From JAISDD01 sp031553935 (lineage in GTDB: Bacteria > Bacillota > Syntrophomonadia > Syntrophomonadales > Syntrophomonadaceae): a stretch of DNA of 64,000 nucleotides. This document shows positions 36,902 through 45,882 of this stretch, piece after piece. Numbering within the stretch: position 1 is the first letter of the stretch; every line of letters begins with the position of its first letter. A model generated the notes under the pieces. The model was not told the DNA's origin, did no database searches, and worked only from the letters and a program-made list of their open reading frames with translations. Location of the stretch: contig JAVBKS010000021.1 in assembly GCA_031553935.1 (NCBI GenBank), forward strand, positions 36,896-100,895, written 5' to 3'. The position numbers and the translations under genes are program-made.

Positions 36902-37582
36902 TTATTCATTTTCATCTAAATCAAGCAGAGTAAAATCATGCTTCTTATAATCGATAATCCCTTCAGCTTTCATCTTGGAGAGTTCTCTAGACATCGCACT
37001 GCGCTCTACACATAGATAATCCGCAAGTTGATTGCGATTCAGCGGAACATTGAAAGGATTCTTTTTTTGTTCGCGAAATTGGGTTAACAGGTATTGATAA
37101 AGCTTTTCTCTGGTGGTGCGCATGCTTATAATATCAAGTTTCTCACTTATCAACAAACTATTTTTGGCCAATACCTTCAATAGATTTTCGATCAGTTTGC
37201 TGTGAAATGCACAGGCATTACTGCAGAAGTTTAAAACCCTTTTAAAATTCAAGTATAATACAGTAGTGTTTTCAGTACAGATGGCCGTTACCGGACTTTC
37301 TATTATTCCAGCACACACTAAAGCTTCGCCGATTAATCCTCCCTGCTCCAGATGAGCGACAATATTGCGATTACCCCATACATCTTCTTTTATTAATTGA
37401 ACACTGCCTTGGAGAATAAGACCCACGCTTTCAATCTTGTCTCCTGCCATGAATATTATCTGATCGCGGTCATATTTTTTTACATGAGCCGAGATACACT
37501 TAAGTATTGCTTCCATGTCTTCAGGATTAAAGCTCTCAAACAAGGGATTTCTTATAATTAATTCAGCATTGATCGGCTGCAA
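36902..37582 (-). CDS. Crp/Fnr family transcriptional regulator
   Basis: About 226 residues: N-terminal cyclic-nucleotide-binding-type beta-roll (VKKYDRDQIIFMAGDKIESVGLILQGSVQLI, GGLIGEALVCAG) and C-terminal winged helix (VPLNRNQLADYLCVERSAMSRELSKMKAEGII). There is no N-terminal cysteine cluster as in FNR. It diverges from hcp, and such neighbours are often HcpR-type regulators responding to nitric oxide or nitrosative stress; that role is inferred from context. TTG at 37582, eight bases after AGAGG, is a better start than the GTG at 37591. Confidence 0.85.
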   Translation of the reverse strand: MQPINAELIIRNPLFESFNPEDMEAILKCISAHVKKYDRDQIIFMAGDKIESVGLILQGSVQLIKEDVWGNRNIVAHLEQGGLIGEALVCAGIIESPVTAICTENTTVLYLNFKRVLNFCSNACAFHSKLIENLLKVLAKNSLLISEKLDIISMRTTREKLYQYLLTQFREQKKNPFNVPLNRNQLADYLCVERSAMSRELSKMKAEGIIDYKKHDFTLLDLDENE

Positions 37583-37598
37583 AATAATCACCTCTTAA

Positions 37599-37640
37599 GT
37601 TGCATTTGCAACATATTCATGTGCAGAATTATACTATACT
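37599..37640 (+). promoter_or_regulatory. Crp/Fnr-type palindrome and hcp promoter
   Basis: GTTGCATTTGCAAC at 37599-37612 is a 5-4-5 inverted repeat of the format bound by Crp/Fnr proteins. TTGCAA (37606-37611) and TATACT (37630-37635), 18 apart, form a likely hcp promoter. The palindrome covers the -35 and lies within 20 bases of the divergent regulator start, so control of hcp and autoregulation are both possible. Confidence 0.6.
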
Positions 37641-37688
37641 CAAATCATGAACACAAGAAAACATAATCAACAAATGGAGGTCGATAAT

Positions 37689-39269
37689 ATGTCAATGTTC
37701 TGTTTTCAATGTGAGCAAACGGTTAAAGGTCAAGCATGTACCGGCTCTGCAGGGGTATGCGGAAAAAAAGATATTACTGCAGGCTGGCAAGATAGTCTCA
37801 CCAGCAAATTAGTTGAATTAGCGCAGTGGGTGACCAAAGCCGGCTCAGATGATGCAACCGATAAACTTGTTATGGAGTGTTTATTCAGCACCGTTACTAA
37901 TGTAAACTTTAACGATGAAACCTTAAATGCCTGGTGCCAAAAAGTAGACAATGCCACTCAAAGCGTAAAATCGAAAGCTGGCAGCGATTGCTCCTGTGAG
38001 CAGACCTTTGCTATTAATCAAGTTTGGCAAGACGAAGAGACTATCAGATCACTAAAAAGTTTGATCCTGTTAGGAATTAGAGGGATTTCAGCCTATGCTC
38101 ATCATGCCCTGGCATTGGGATACAAAAATCAAGAAGTATTTGATTTTTTCTACAAAGCTTTAAACGCTATAGCTACTAAAAATAGTGTGGATGAATTATT
38201 GCCATTAGTGATGGAAACTGGAACAATCAATTATAAGGTGATGGAATTGCTAGATAAAGCTAATACCGAGACCTACGGTGACCCCGTTCCAACCCCAGTC
38301 ACTACTACCATTGAAAAGGGCCCATTCATTGTTGTTACCGGCCATGATCTGCTTGATTTATACTTGTTGCTAAAACAAACCGAAGGCAAAGGAATAAATA
38401 TTTACACTCATTCAGAGATGTTACCTGCGCATGCGTATCCGAAACTCAAAGAATTCCCGCACTTGAAAGGCAACTTTGGTACAGCATGGCAGAATCAACA
38501 AAGCGAATTTAACGACTTACCGGGAGCAGTCTTATATACTACCAACTGTCTAATGCCTCCCAAGGTAACTTATTCCGATAGAATCTATACTACTGGTGTG
38601 GTTTCATTCCCTAATGTTTCACACATTGATGATAATAAAGACTTTAGCCCGGTGATTGCGAAAGCGCTGGCATTAGGGGGCTACCAAGCTGACAAAGCAA
38701 TGCCTGGAATTAATGGCGGTTCAGTTCTAACTACCGGTTTTGCTCGCAAAACAGTTCTTAGCGTAGCCGGAACTGTAATAGACGCTGTTAAATCAGGAGC
38801 AATCAAACACTTTTTCCTAGTTGGCGGCTGTGATGGCGCTAAACCAGGACGTAACTACTATACTGAATTTGTTAAAAAGACACCTAAGGACAGTATTATC
38901 TTGACCCTAGCTTGCGGAAAATACCGCTTCAACGATCTTGATTTGGGAGAAATCGGCGGACTGCCAAGAATCTTAGATATGGGCCAATGCAATGATGCCT
39001 ATAGTGCCATACAGGTTGCCTTGGCACTAGCAGATGCATTCGAATGCGGGGTAAATGATTTGCCTTTAACTCTAGTTCTGTCCTGGTACGAACAAAAAGC
39101 AGTCTCTATACTATTAACCTTATTATCTTTGGGAATCAAAAATATCTATATCGGACCATCATTACCGGCATTTGTTTCCCCAGCAGTATTAGATATACTG
39201 GTCAAGGAATTCGGCTTAACTCCTATCAGTAGTCCTGACGAAGATTTAGCTAAAATGCTTGGCAACTAG
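37689..39269 (+). CDS. hcp: Hybrid cluster protein (hydroxylamine reductase / NO-stress protein)
   Basis: Hcp of 526 residues. The N-terminal [4Fe-4S] ligands are C5, C8, C17 and C24 (MFCFQCEQT, ACTGSAGVCGK). Hybrid cluster regions are visible as GHDLLDL, TTNCLMPP, TTGVVSFPNVSHI, GGCDGAKPGRNYYTEF and LTLACGKYRFN. It reduces hydroxylamine or nitric oxide in anaerobes. ATG 37689 follows GGAGG by eight bases. No hcr reductase gene adjoins. Divergent Crp/Fnr regulator upstream. Confidence 0.96.
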   Translation: MSMFCFQCEQTVKGQACTGSAGVCGKKDITAGWQDSLTSKLVELAQWVTKAGSDDATDKLVMECLFSTVTNVNFNDETLNAWCQKVDNATQSVKSKAGSDCSCEQTFAINQVWQDEETIRSLKSLILLGIRGISAYAHHALALGYKNQEVFDFFYKALNAIATKNSVDELLPLVMETGTINYKVMELLDKANTETYGDPVPTPVTTTIEKGPFIVVTGHDLLDLYLLLKQTEGKGINIYTHSEMLPAHAYPKLKEFPHLKGNFGTAWQNQQSEFNDLPGAVLYTTNCLMPPKVTYSDRIYTTGVVSFPNVSHIDDNKDFSPVIAKALALGGYQADKAMPGINGGSVLTTGFARKTVLSVAGTVIDAVKSGAIKHFFLVGGCDGAKPGRNYYTEFVKKTPKDSIILTLACGKYRFNDLDLGEIGGLPRILDMGQCNDAYSAIQVALALADAFECGVNDLPLTLVLSWYEQKAVSILLTLLSLGIKNIYIGPSLPAFVSPAVLDILVKEFGLTPISSPDEDLAKMLGN

Positions 39270-39308
39270 TCACCAGCATCGTAAATTTAAAACGCTCATT
39301 ATGATTAG

Positions 39309-39343
39309 GCCGCGGTTTAAGTATAATTTTACTTAGCCGCGGC
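39309..39343 (+). terminator. Terminator after hcp
   Basis: A long hairpin: GCCGCGG..TAAGTA at 39309-39323 pairs with TACTTA-GCCGCGGC at 39330-39343 with a small internal mismatch, followed by TATTTTGGTT. It lies 40 bases after the hcp stop. Confidence 0.75.
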
Positions 39344-39504
39344 TATTTTGGTTCTTTCGTTCCCCTAACTTAAGCGATTCGAAAAAGAACAGAGAGAAAA
39401 GTGAGAAAAATTGGCTGTTTCATCAATGCTTGAATTATTAAACTAGTATTATATATTGATATATGTTCTGTCTATTAACAAATAATCAATCTGCATTTCT
39501 ATCT

Positions 39505-39528
39505 CTTACTTTTTTGAAAAAAAGTAAG
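39505..39528. repeat. Hairpin preceding repeat copy 1
   Basis: CTTACTTTTTT and AAAAAAGTAAG flank a short centre, forming a near-perfect palindrome. Hairpins of similar form lie at 39959-39982 and 40055-40077. Confidence 0.75.
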
Positions 39529-39531
39529 CAA

Positions 39532-39783
39532 AAAACTGCCTGCGCAATGTAAAACCCTATACATTTACCGAAACTCTGCCTGCGCACCTTTTGGGGCGCA
39601 AAACTCGACTGCGTCTCAAACAGGCGCCCTCTTCGTGCTCGGCTCTCGTTTGGTAAATCGTAATAGTGTTTTCCAGATGCTTCGGCGGGAGGGGGACCGA
39701 TATATTAGTGCAATTCATTCGTTCCCCTAATACTGAGTGTTTCGAAAATGATTGGCTGCAGTTAGCTGGCGAAGGGCTGAGCA
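39532..39783. repeat. ~250-bp dispersed repeat, copy 1
   Basis: Nearly identical to 40086-40338. Shared landmarks include CTGCCTGCGCAATGTAAAACC, CACCTTTTGGGGCGCAAAAC, CAAACAGGCGCCCTCTTCG and GATTGGCTGCAGTTAGCTGG. Open frames within it (for example 39666-39902) differ in reach between copies and have no ribosome site, so the repeat is treated as non-coding. Its class is not known to me. Confidence 0.85.
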
Positions 39784-39790
39784 TAAATTG

Positions 39791-39882
39791 GACTCCCTCC
39801 GTCGCTTCGCGCCACCTCCCTCAAAAGGGAGGCCTTGTCCCCCTCTCCGAGGGGGATGTCACCCATGGTGACAGGGGGAGTC
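39791..39882. mobile_element. MITE-like element, ~92 bp
   Basis: Terminal inverted repeats GACTCCCTCCGTC and GACAGGGGGAGTC match at 11 of 13 positions. The interior holds further palindromes: CCTCCCTCAAAAGGGAGG, CCCCCTCTCCGAGGGGG and GTCACCCATGGTGAC. It follows directly on the end of repeat copy 1 and has no coding capacity. Elements of this look are widespread in Clostridia. Confidence 0.7.
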
Positions 39883-39958
39883 TTCCGGATTATATGCGTT
39901 AGAAAGTCTAAATCCTAGCCGCTGAATTTTCATTTATTTCCCGCGAAGAGGTTTTTTG

Positions 39959-39982
39959 GGTACTTTTTTTAAAAAAAGTACC
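39959..39982. repeat. 24-bp perfect palindrome
   Basis: GGTACTTTTTTT followed directly by AAAAAAAGTACC, a perfect 12+12 palindrome between the two repeat copies. It may be the hairpin leader of a third, lost copy. Confidence 0.8.
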
Positions 39983-40054
39983 AGAATCGATTATGTTAAT
40001 TTAACTCAAAAGCAATTCACGATATTATCAATTTTGCTGACCCCAGGAACTGTA

Positions 40055-40077
40055 CTTTCTTTTGGCGCAAAAGAAAG
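40055..40077. repeat. Hairpin preceding repeat copy 2
   Basis: CTTTCTTTT-GGCGC-AAAAGAAAG, a 9-bp perfect stem with a five-base loop, ten bases before repeat copy 2. Confidence 0.8.
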
Positions 40078-40085
40078 ATACCAAA

Positions 40086-40338
40086 GAAAAACTGCCTGCG
40101 CAATGTAAAACCCTAAACATTTACCGAAACTCTGCCTGCGCACCTTTTGGGGCGCAAAACACGACTGCGTATCAAACAGGCGCCCTCTTCGTGCTCGGCT
40201 CTCGTTTGGTAAATCATAATAGTGTTTTTCAGATGCTCCGGCGGGGGGGGACCGATATATTAGTGCAATTCATTCGTTCCCCTAATACTGAGTGTTTCGA
40301 AAATGATTGGCTGCAGTTAGCTGGCGAAGGGATGAGCA
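40086..40338. repeat. ~250-bp dispersed repeat, copy 2
   Basis: Direct repeat of 39532-39783, differing at scattered bases (for example CGGGGGGGGACC against CGGGAGGGGGACC). Ends 65 bases before the SpoIIM-family gene and may contribute to its upstream region. Confidence 0.85.
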
Positions 40339-40402
40339 GCATATACTAGCACTCCAGTATTTGCTATAATGAATCCATTATTACTATTTGAAGGAAAATT
40401 AA

Positions 40403-41344
40403 TTGAACGAGCAGCAGTTTATAAAAAACAATCAAAATCAGTGGGATGAACTCAGCGAATTATTGCTGAAGAAAAAAATGTCCTTTAATGAAACCATTAG
40501 ACTTGACGAACTATACCACCAAGCAGTAAGCAATCTTGCCCAAGCGCAGGCCTACTTCCCATACTCCAGTGTTCATGACCGTTTGCAGCCACTGGTTGCC
40601 AAGGCACATAATGTTATATATAACTCGAAAAAGCCTGGCTCTTTCTCGATAAAAAACCTATTTGCTAAGCAAATCCCCTCGGCTCTAAAAAAGAGATTCT
40701 CCTATATCTTGTTTGCTGCTTTTCTATTATTGGGCAGCACCATATTTGCATGCATCTATACCCATTTCTATCCCGATAAAGCTGGACTTTTTGTTCCTGC
40801 TGAATACTTGCAAATTAATTATTTGGAATTCGATCAGCGTGATTGGGAAGTGGCCCAAGCCAGCAGCTTCATTATGAGTAACAATATTAATGTGATGTTA
40901 TCTATGTTTGCTCTGAGTTTGACCGGTATCGGAACACCGATGATTTTGTTAACTAATGGTTTTATGCTGGGAACGGTATTCGAATTAGCTTCCCGTCAAG
41001 GTGCTTCCCATGCAATGGCAGCCTGGATTCTTCCCCATGGAATACTGGAACTAACCTCTATAATCTACGGCGCTGCTGCCGGATTCATTCTCTTATTCGC
41101 TCTGTTGTTTCCTGGAAAATATAAGCGTTCTTATGCTCTGCAGCTTGTCAGCAAAGATTGCTTATTATTACTGGGACTGGCAGCACCTATGCTAGTCATT
41201 GCCGGACTAATCGAAGGATTCATTTCCGGATCCGATTTATCACGTACTACAAAGTACGCTGTAGGACTGACAACAATCCTTTTAGTGATCTTGCCATGGT
41301 TGCTAGTGCCGAAAGCAGAGGATGTCGGAGAGAGCGGGAATTAA
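40403..41344 (+). CDS. Stage II sporulation protein M family (DUF95) membrane protein
   Basis: A 313-residue polytopic protein. After a soluble N-terminal region (1-90) there are about five or six membrane segments, with the SpoIIM-family stretch NNINVMLSMFALSLTGIGTPMILLTNGFMLG and AAWILPHGILELTSIIYGAAAGF. SpoIIM takes part in engulfment, but DUF95 proteins also occur outside sporulation, and here no RDD or MoxR genes adjoin. TTG start, AAGGA upstream; a TATAAT lies at 40365-40370. Confidence 0.85.
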   Translation: MNEQQFIKNNQNQWDELSELLLKKKMSFNETIRLDELYHQAVSNLAQAQAYFPYSSVHDRLQPLVAKAHNVIYNSKKPGSFSIKNLFAKQIPSALKKRFSYILFAAFLLLGSTIFACIYTHFYPDKAGLFVPAEYLQINYLEFDQRDWEVAQASSFIMSNNINVMLSMFALSLTGIGTPMILLTNGFMLGTVFELASRQGASHAMAAWILPHGILELTSIIYGAAAGFILLFALLFPGKYKRSYALQLVSKDCLLLLGLAAPMLVIAGLIEGFISGSDLSRTTKYAVGLTTILLVILPWLLVPKAEDVGESGN

Positions 41345-41438
41345 AAAGACTTTTTATTAGTTGTTTTTGTCCTTTCGGCGGAGCTAATTGATCTATTTAT
41401 CTACATGAGCAAAATATTTCATCCTGTCATCTCCGAAT

Positions 41439-42170
41439 CTAGGCTAAACTCCAGCCGCAGTCGTCATGATATACCATCAGCTTGCTCATGCCGCCGTCTA
41501 TGGTGATATTCTCACCAGTGATAAATCTTGCTTTATCACTGCATAGATACAGCACCATTTCGGCGATGTCCGATGTTGTACCGACACGACCGGCGGGATG
41601 CTGCCGTTTATCTTGCTCCGAGTGTTTGGGGTTTTCAGCAGTTTCTATCCAACCGGGACTAATGCAGTTCACTCGTGCGCGTCCGGCCAGGCTCACCGCC
41701 ATAGCGTGGGTCAGAGCGATGATACCGCCTTTAGCCGCCGAATAACTTTCGGTATCGGGTTGTGATTGGAAAGCACGGGTTGAAGCGATATTGACGATTG
41801 ATGCGTTGGCGGCCAACAGATTGTTTTTCAATAAGCGGCTGGTCATATAATACGGCGCGGTCACACCTATGCGCTGCACATACTCGAAATCTTCATAGGA
41901 ACAGCCGGACAGCAAACCACCCTGTCCGATACAGGCATTGTTAATCAGGTAGTTCACGGGTTTTTGCAAAGAATTTGCAAAGGTATTAAGCACGGTTTTA
42001 TCGGCAATATCGCCGTGAAAAAAGCTGACCTCCGTGAATTTTTCGCTTGTTTGTTTATCAATGTCAATCACAGTGACCACTGCGCCTTCCCGCAAGAAGG
42101 TTTCGGCAATGCTTCGCCCAATTCCGTTTGCGCCACCAGTTATGACGGCATGTTTGTCCTTAAAGTTCAT
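41439..42170 (-). CDS. SDR family oxidoreductase
   Basis: Short-chain dehydrogenase of 243 residues. NAD(P)-binding VITGGANGIGRSIAETF, NNACIGQGG, catalytic Ser in IVNIASTRAFQ and YxxxK as YSAAKGG; C-terminal FITGENITIDGGMSKL. The acidic residue in VTVIDIDK suggests NAD preference. Substrate unknown. Overlaps the upstream GNAT gene by four bases (ATGA), and its base composition is richer in G+C than the surroundings, suggesting transfer as a unit with the two acetyltransferases. Confidence 0.9.
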   Translation of the reverse strand: MNFKDKHAVITGGANGIGRSIAETFLREGAVVTVIDIDKQTSEKFTEVSFFHGDIADKTVLNTFANSLQKPVNYLINNACIGQGGLLSGCSYEDFEYVQRIGVTAPYYMTSRLLKNNLLAANASIVNIASTRAFQSQPDTESYSAAKGGIIALTHAMAVSLAGRARVNCISPGWIETAENPKHSEQDKRQHPAGRVGTTSDIAEMVLYLCSDKARFITGENITIDGGMSKLMVYHDDCGWSLA

Positions 42171-42655
42171 ATTTTCACTCCGTTCTTCAATGCACCTCGA
42201 TTTCCTCGCAATCCTCTCGCTAGGTAGACTTTATCCTTTAACAATATGCCGTCTTCGATAATAGGATGGTCGTAATGGGTTGTAAAATAATCCGCAACAC
42301 GATGGGTGGCCTTAAATCCGCACCGATCATAAAAAGTAAGAATAGACGGTACATCACCCGTTCCGAGGATGATTTTTTCAAAGCGTTCCGCATAGCATTC
42401 GGCTATATAATCAATTAGTCGGGAGGCATAACCCCTGCGCTGATAAGGCCTGTCGGTGGCAAGGTTTTGGATTTCCAACATACCGCCGCCCTCATCTGTG
42501 ACCAGGCATACGCTTTTTAAACCGCCGTCATATAGGGCAAACAGCTCTCCGCGTTCAAGGTATTCATCAATGCTGCTCTCCTGTTCGTCACCCAGAAGCA
42601 AGAGAGCCAGAAAATCTTTTTTATTATCTGCAATATAATTAATCGTCACAGCCAT
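42167..42655 (-). CDS. GNAT family N-acetyltransferase
   Basis: A 162-residue GNAT protein. The acetyl-CoA-binding motif A is visible as QNLATDRPYQRRGYASRLIDYI, followed by ILGTGDVPSILTFYDRCGF (motif B). The acceptor substrate is unknown. Middle gene of a three-gene minus-strand unit, three bases after the preceding GNAT gene and overlapping the SDR gene. Confidence 0.85.
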   Translation of the reverse strand: MAVTINYIADNKKDFLALLLLGDEQESSIDEYLERGELFALYDGGLKSVCLVTDEGGGMLEIQNLATDRPYQRRGYASRLIDYIAECYAERFEKIILGTGDVPSILTFYDRCGFKATHRVADYFTTHYDHPIIEDGILLKDKVYLARGLRGNRGALKNGVKI

Positions 42656-42658
42656 CCG

Positions 42659-43384
42659 TTAAAGCTCCTTAATCATTAGGTAATCTCTATGCCCCACATG
42701 GTCAAATTGCTCATCTATAATCCTATAACCCAGGCGTTTATAGAAATTAACGGCTGGGTTATCCTTTTGTACAGAAAGGGAGGTCTGCTTATAACCGTTT
42801 TTAAGCAACACTTGAAAGAGCTTTTTCATGAGTTTAGTTCCAATACCGTAACTGCGGAATTCCGGTAATATCGAAATGGCAAGTTCGGGGGTTTCATTGT
42901 CGATGTGACCGAAAGCTGGGATAATACGGGTCCAGGCAGCCCCGATTACTTGCCCGTTCTGTTCCGCGACCACGCTCAAGTCACCTACTTGTGTCCCGAA
43001 ATCCTTAATATATAGAAATATCTTCGGGTCGTTAATGATACTTCTTGGCGGCGTTTCTACTTCGTCGGGCACAAATATCGCTTGATATAAGAATTCGGGC
43101 AGACATTCACAATCTGATTCCCGCATAATTCGAACTTTGGCATTTATCTTATGAGCGGTGATAACTGTATAGCTGTGCGCGTTTATGGTGATGACCACTC
43201 CTTTTCCGTACACATACCAGTTCTTGCCTGATCTGATTATAATGTCTGCCTGTTTTACAGCTTCTTGGCACCAGGCAACAATATCACCGGCTTGCAGTTT
43301 GAGATTGCGTTTTATCCGCTCTGCACCCATTGGTGTGGTGTGGATTTTGTCAATATTCTCGGTTAAGCTCATAGAAGCAAACAT
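42659..43384 (-). CDS. GNAT family N-acetyltransferase with N-terminal extension
   Basis: A 241-residue protein. The C-terminal GNAT domain has ELAISILPEFRSYGIGTKLMKKL and SLSVQKDNPAVNFYKRLGYRI. The N-terminal part (about 1-85) contains a DUF3781-like segment (KNWYVYGKGVVITINAHSYTVITAHK), so this may be a fusion of two small domains. First gene of the SDR/GNAT trio. An AGGAG sits unusually close to the first ATG; an internal ATG at residue 5 is a possible alternative start. Confidence 0.8.
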   Translation of the reverse strand: MFASMSLTENIDKIHTTPMGAERIKRNLKLQAGDIVAWCQEAVKQADIIIRSGKNWYVYGKGVVITINAHSYTVITAHKINAKVRIMRESDCECLPEFLYQAIFVPDEVETPPRSIINDPKIFLYIKDFGTQVGDLSVVAEQNGQVIGAAWTRIIPAFGHIDNETPELAISILPEFRSYGIGTKLMKKLFQVLLKNGYKQTSLSVQKDNPAVNFYKRLGYRIIDEQFDHVGHRDYLMIKEL

Positions 43385-43539
43385 CTCCTAGCACCTCATA
43401 TTTTCTTTATCGGATACCGTATCACAGTTTTCAGTTCTCTTGCTATCGCCACCCAATAATAATTCCTTTTCGTAGGGAAGCAAAAATTCGTCCTGCGTAT
43501 GCTATGACTAGTCATCATCTCCCAAGGCTTGAACCTAGC

Positions 43540-45882
43540 TCACCTTTGTTCGTGTGGTTGTGTTCCCTTTCGAAATACTTCTAGATCCAGCTTTTTGCCG
43601 TCACTAATGAATCTTATATTGCCCATTGTATCTGTTCGCAGGATCATTATTTCTTGGGTCTTAAGACCTTTTATCACTTCATCATGGGGATGACCGTAGA
43701 GGTTATTTTTGCCCACAGAGATAATGGCATATTTGGGGCTCAACTCCTCATAGAATTCCAGACTATATGAAAACCGACTGCCATGATGAGGTACTTTGAC
43801 TATTGTGTATTCTTTGAAATTATGATTTGAACTGAGTTCGTTAAGGCTTTGGGTATCTATGTCACCGCATAACATGACTGAAAAATTCCCATGTTCCACT
43901 CCAATCATTAATGATTGCCGGTTAGTATCAGCTGCACCTTCGTCATTGTAAGCAGCAGCAATATTAAAACCCCAACCCGGTTCAATATTTATGTAATCAC
44001 CATCACTCGCATGAAACATTTTGACTCCTTGGGTACTAAGGATTTTCTTGAACTCGGCATAGTTAAGGTGATCTCTTAAACCCAGAGGAATAACCGCCAT
44101 ATCAACTTTCATTTCCCGGGCAACAGTTTCTAAGCCTTGCAGATGGTCTACATCGGGATGAGTGTTTATTATCATATATATTTCGTTTATACCGCGATAG
44201 CGCAAATATGGCAATATTTTTCGCTTGCCTACATCACTGACCCTACTGCCGCCTCCATCAATAAGAATGAATTTTCCTTGCGGACTCTTTATTAGGGTGC
44301 AATCCCCCTGGCCGACATCAACAAAAGCTATCTCGGTATGTTGCCTATTAATCCATTGTGCTGGCCAAATAACCGACAAAATAAATATCCCCATCAGGCT
44401 GATTCCTACTATTCCACCTTTTTCTTTTAAGGGGCTTGCCCAAGTCGGTTGCTTACTAAACCCAGATGACCATAACATTAGTCCGATATAATATAGGCAG
44501 ATCGCGATTATTGATGGTGTTGCTACCCAAAAATAGCCCCCGGGAATATTAAATAATAGATAATTGATAAATTGCATTAACTTGATTAAGAAACCGCTGA
44601 AAGTATATATTATTTCACTGGGCAGCAAAAGCAATGGTGCCAGCAAGAAGCCGATAAAACCAAGAATAACAATGACACCCACAATATAGCTGAGCAGAAG
44701 ATTGCTAATGATACTGACCGGACTTATTATATTGAAATAGTATGCAATCAGTGGCAATACTGCAATCTGAGCGCATAGAGGAATTAGAATTAAGTCTTGA
44801 ATGCTCAGATTCCATTCCTTCACTAAGTCGAGCTTCCTTATATGCGGGTACAAGTACACTAACCCCCAAGTTCCCATAAAAGACAATTGGAAAGATATCT
44901 GAAAGACACATTTTGGATTGAGAATTATGATGATTATTCCAGCTAACCCAAGACCATTTAGCATTTGTTGCTTGCGGCCGGTATAAATTGCTATTAAAGG
45001 CAGTAGTCCCATGATTACCGATCTTATCACCGGTATCGGCCAAGCAATAAGACTTCCGTAAATGAATAACACAACTCCTAGAATTAAAAGCCTGGTGCGA
45101 ATGCTAAATCTGCAGATTGAAGCCAAGCAAGAAACCATCATTAGTACAAAAGCTACATGAAATCCCGACACGGAAAAGACATGAATTATGCCGGTTTTTT
45201 GATAGCTGTCATACTCGCCTTCGTCTATGCCTTCAGTGCTTCCCAGCAGCATTCCAATCAGGATTCCAGCCTCATTAGCCGGCAGTAAGCTGTATATAAT
45301 ACTGATACCATCTGCGCGCCATTTATTTAGCCAACCCTGGTAGCCATGAGCTGGAGAAACAATGATTAGATCTTCCGGTTCTTTAATCGATGCCAGATAA
45401 TATATGTTGTGATTTGCTAGATAGGCTTGGTAATCAAACTCGCCTGGATTTCCTGGTGAGCTCGGGGGCGCAAAATCTGCAGTAACAATAATATGATCGC
45501 CTTTTTGAATCTTGGGGTTAAAATCACAAAAAACCTGGATATTTTTTAGCCAGTTCTTTTGCTGCTTATTTTCTAAAACAAAGCTACATTTTTCCGTTTC
45601 TTGTTTAGGTAAGTTCTGAACCACACCGGAGACGGTTATTTTTTGATAAACAGGTAATTCTCTCGGGATACCCTGCTGATACCATTGATAGTAGTCGCTT
45701 CCCAGCAATAATAATGCAATTGTAATAAACGCCTCTCTTCTCCAAGATGCGCTGTAAATTGCCATTAACAATAAACCAAAAACTATGATTCCACCAAGTT
45801 CCCAGCAAGCAAACTTAGAAATGATTATGGCAACTATCAGGAACAAGAATCTTAGAAACCAAATATCTCTAATATCAAACAT
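43540..45882 (-). CDS. comEC: DNA internalization-related competence protein ComEC/Rec2
   Basis: Membrane channel for single-stranded DNA uptake, 780 residues. N-terminal OB-like domain (about 60-160), the ComEC competence domain with many membrane segments including SVSGFHVAFVLM and WPIPVIRSVIMG, and a C-terminal metallo-beta-lactamase fold with VGQGDCTLI, NTHPDVDHLQG and VPHHGSRFSYS. Start overlaps the end of comEA by eight bases, the conserved order. Confidence 0.95.
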   Translation of the reverse strand: MFDIRDIWFLRFLFLIVAIIISKFACWELGGIIVFGLLLMAIYSASWRREAFITIALLLLGSDYYQWYQQGIPRELPVYQKITVSGVVQNLPKQETEKCSFVLENKQQKNWLKNIQVFCDFNPKIQKGDHIIVTADFAPPSSPGNPGEFDYQAYLANHNIYYLASIKEPEDLIIVSPAHGYQGWLNKWRADGISIIYSLLPANEAGILIGMLLGSTEGIDEGEYDSYQKTGIIHVFSVSGFHVAFVLMMVSCLASICRFSIRTRLLILGVVLFIYGSLIAWPIPVIRSVIMGLLPLIAIYTGRKQQMLNGLGLAGIIIIILNPKCVFQISFQLSFMGTWGLVYLYPHIRKLDLVKEWNLSIQDLILIPLCAQIAVLPLIAYYFNIISPVSIISNLLLSYIVGVIVILGFIGFLLAPLLLLPSEIIYTFSGFLIKLMQFINYLLFNIPGGYFWVATPSIIAICLYYIGLMLWSSGFSKQPTWASPLKEKGGIVGISLMGIFILSVIWPAQWINRQHTEIAFVDVGQGDCTLIKSPQGKFILIDGGGSRVSDVGKRKILPYLRYRGINEIYMIINTHPDVDHLQGLETVAREMKVDMAVIPLGLRDHLNYAEFKKILSTQGVKMFHASDGDYINIEPGWGFNIAAAYNDEGAADTNRQSLMIGVEHGNFSVMLCGDIDTQSLNELSSNHNFKEYTIVKVPHHGSRFSYSLEFYEELSPKYAIISVGKNNLYGHPHDEVIKGLKTQEIMILRTDTMGNIRFISDGKKLDLEVFRKGTQPHEQR

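Noticed and set aside
40062..40349. 95-codon frame over repeat copy 2 and the matching frame in copy 1
   Set aside because: The frames differ in reach between copies and have no ribosome sites; the repeat is better explained as non-coding.
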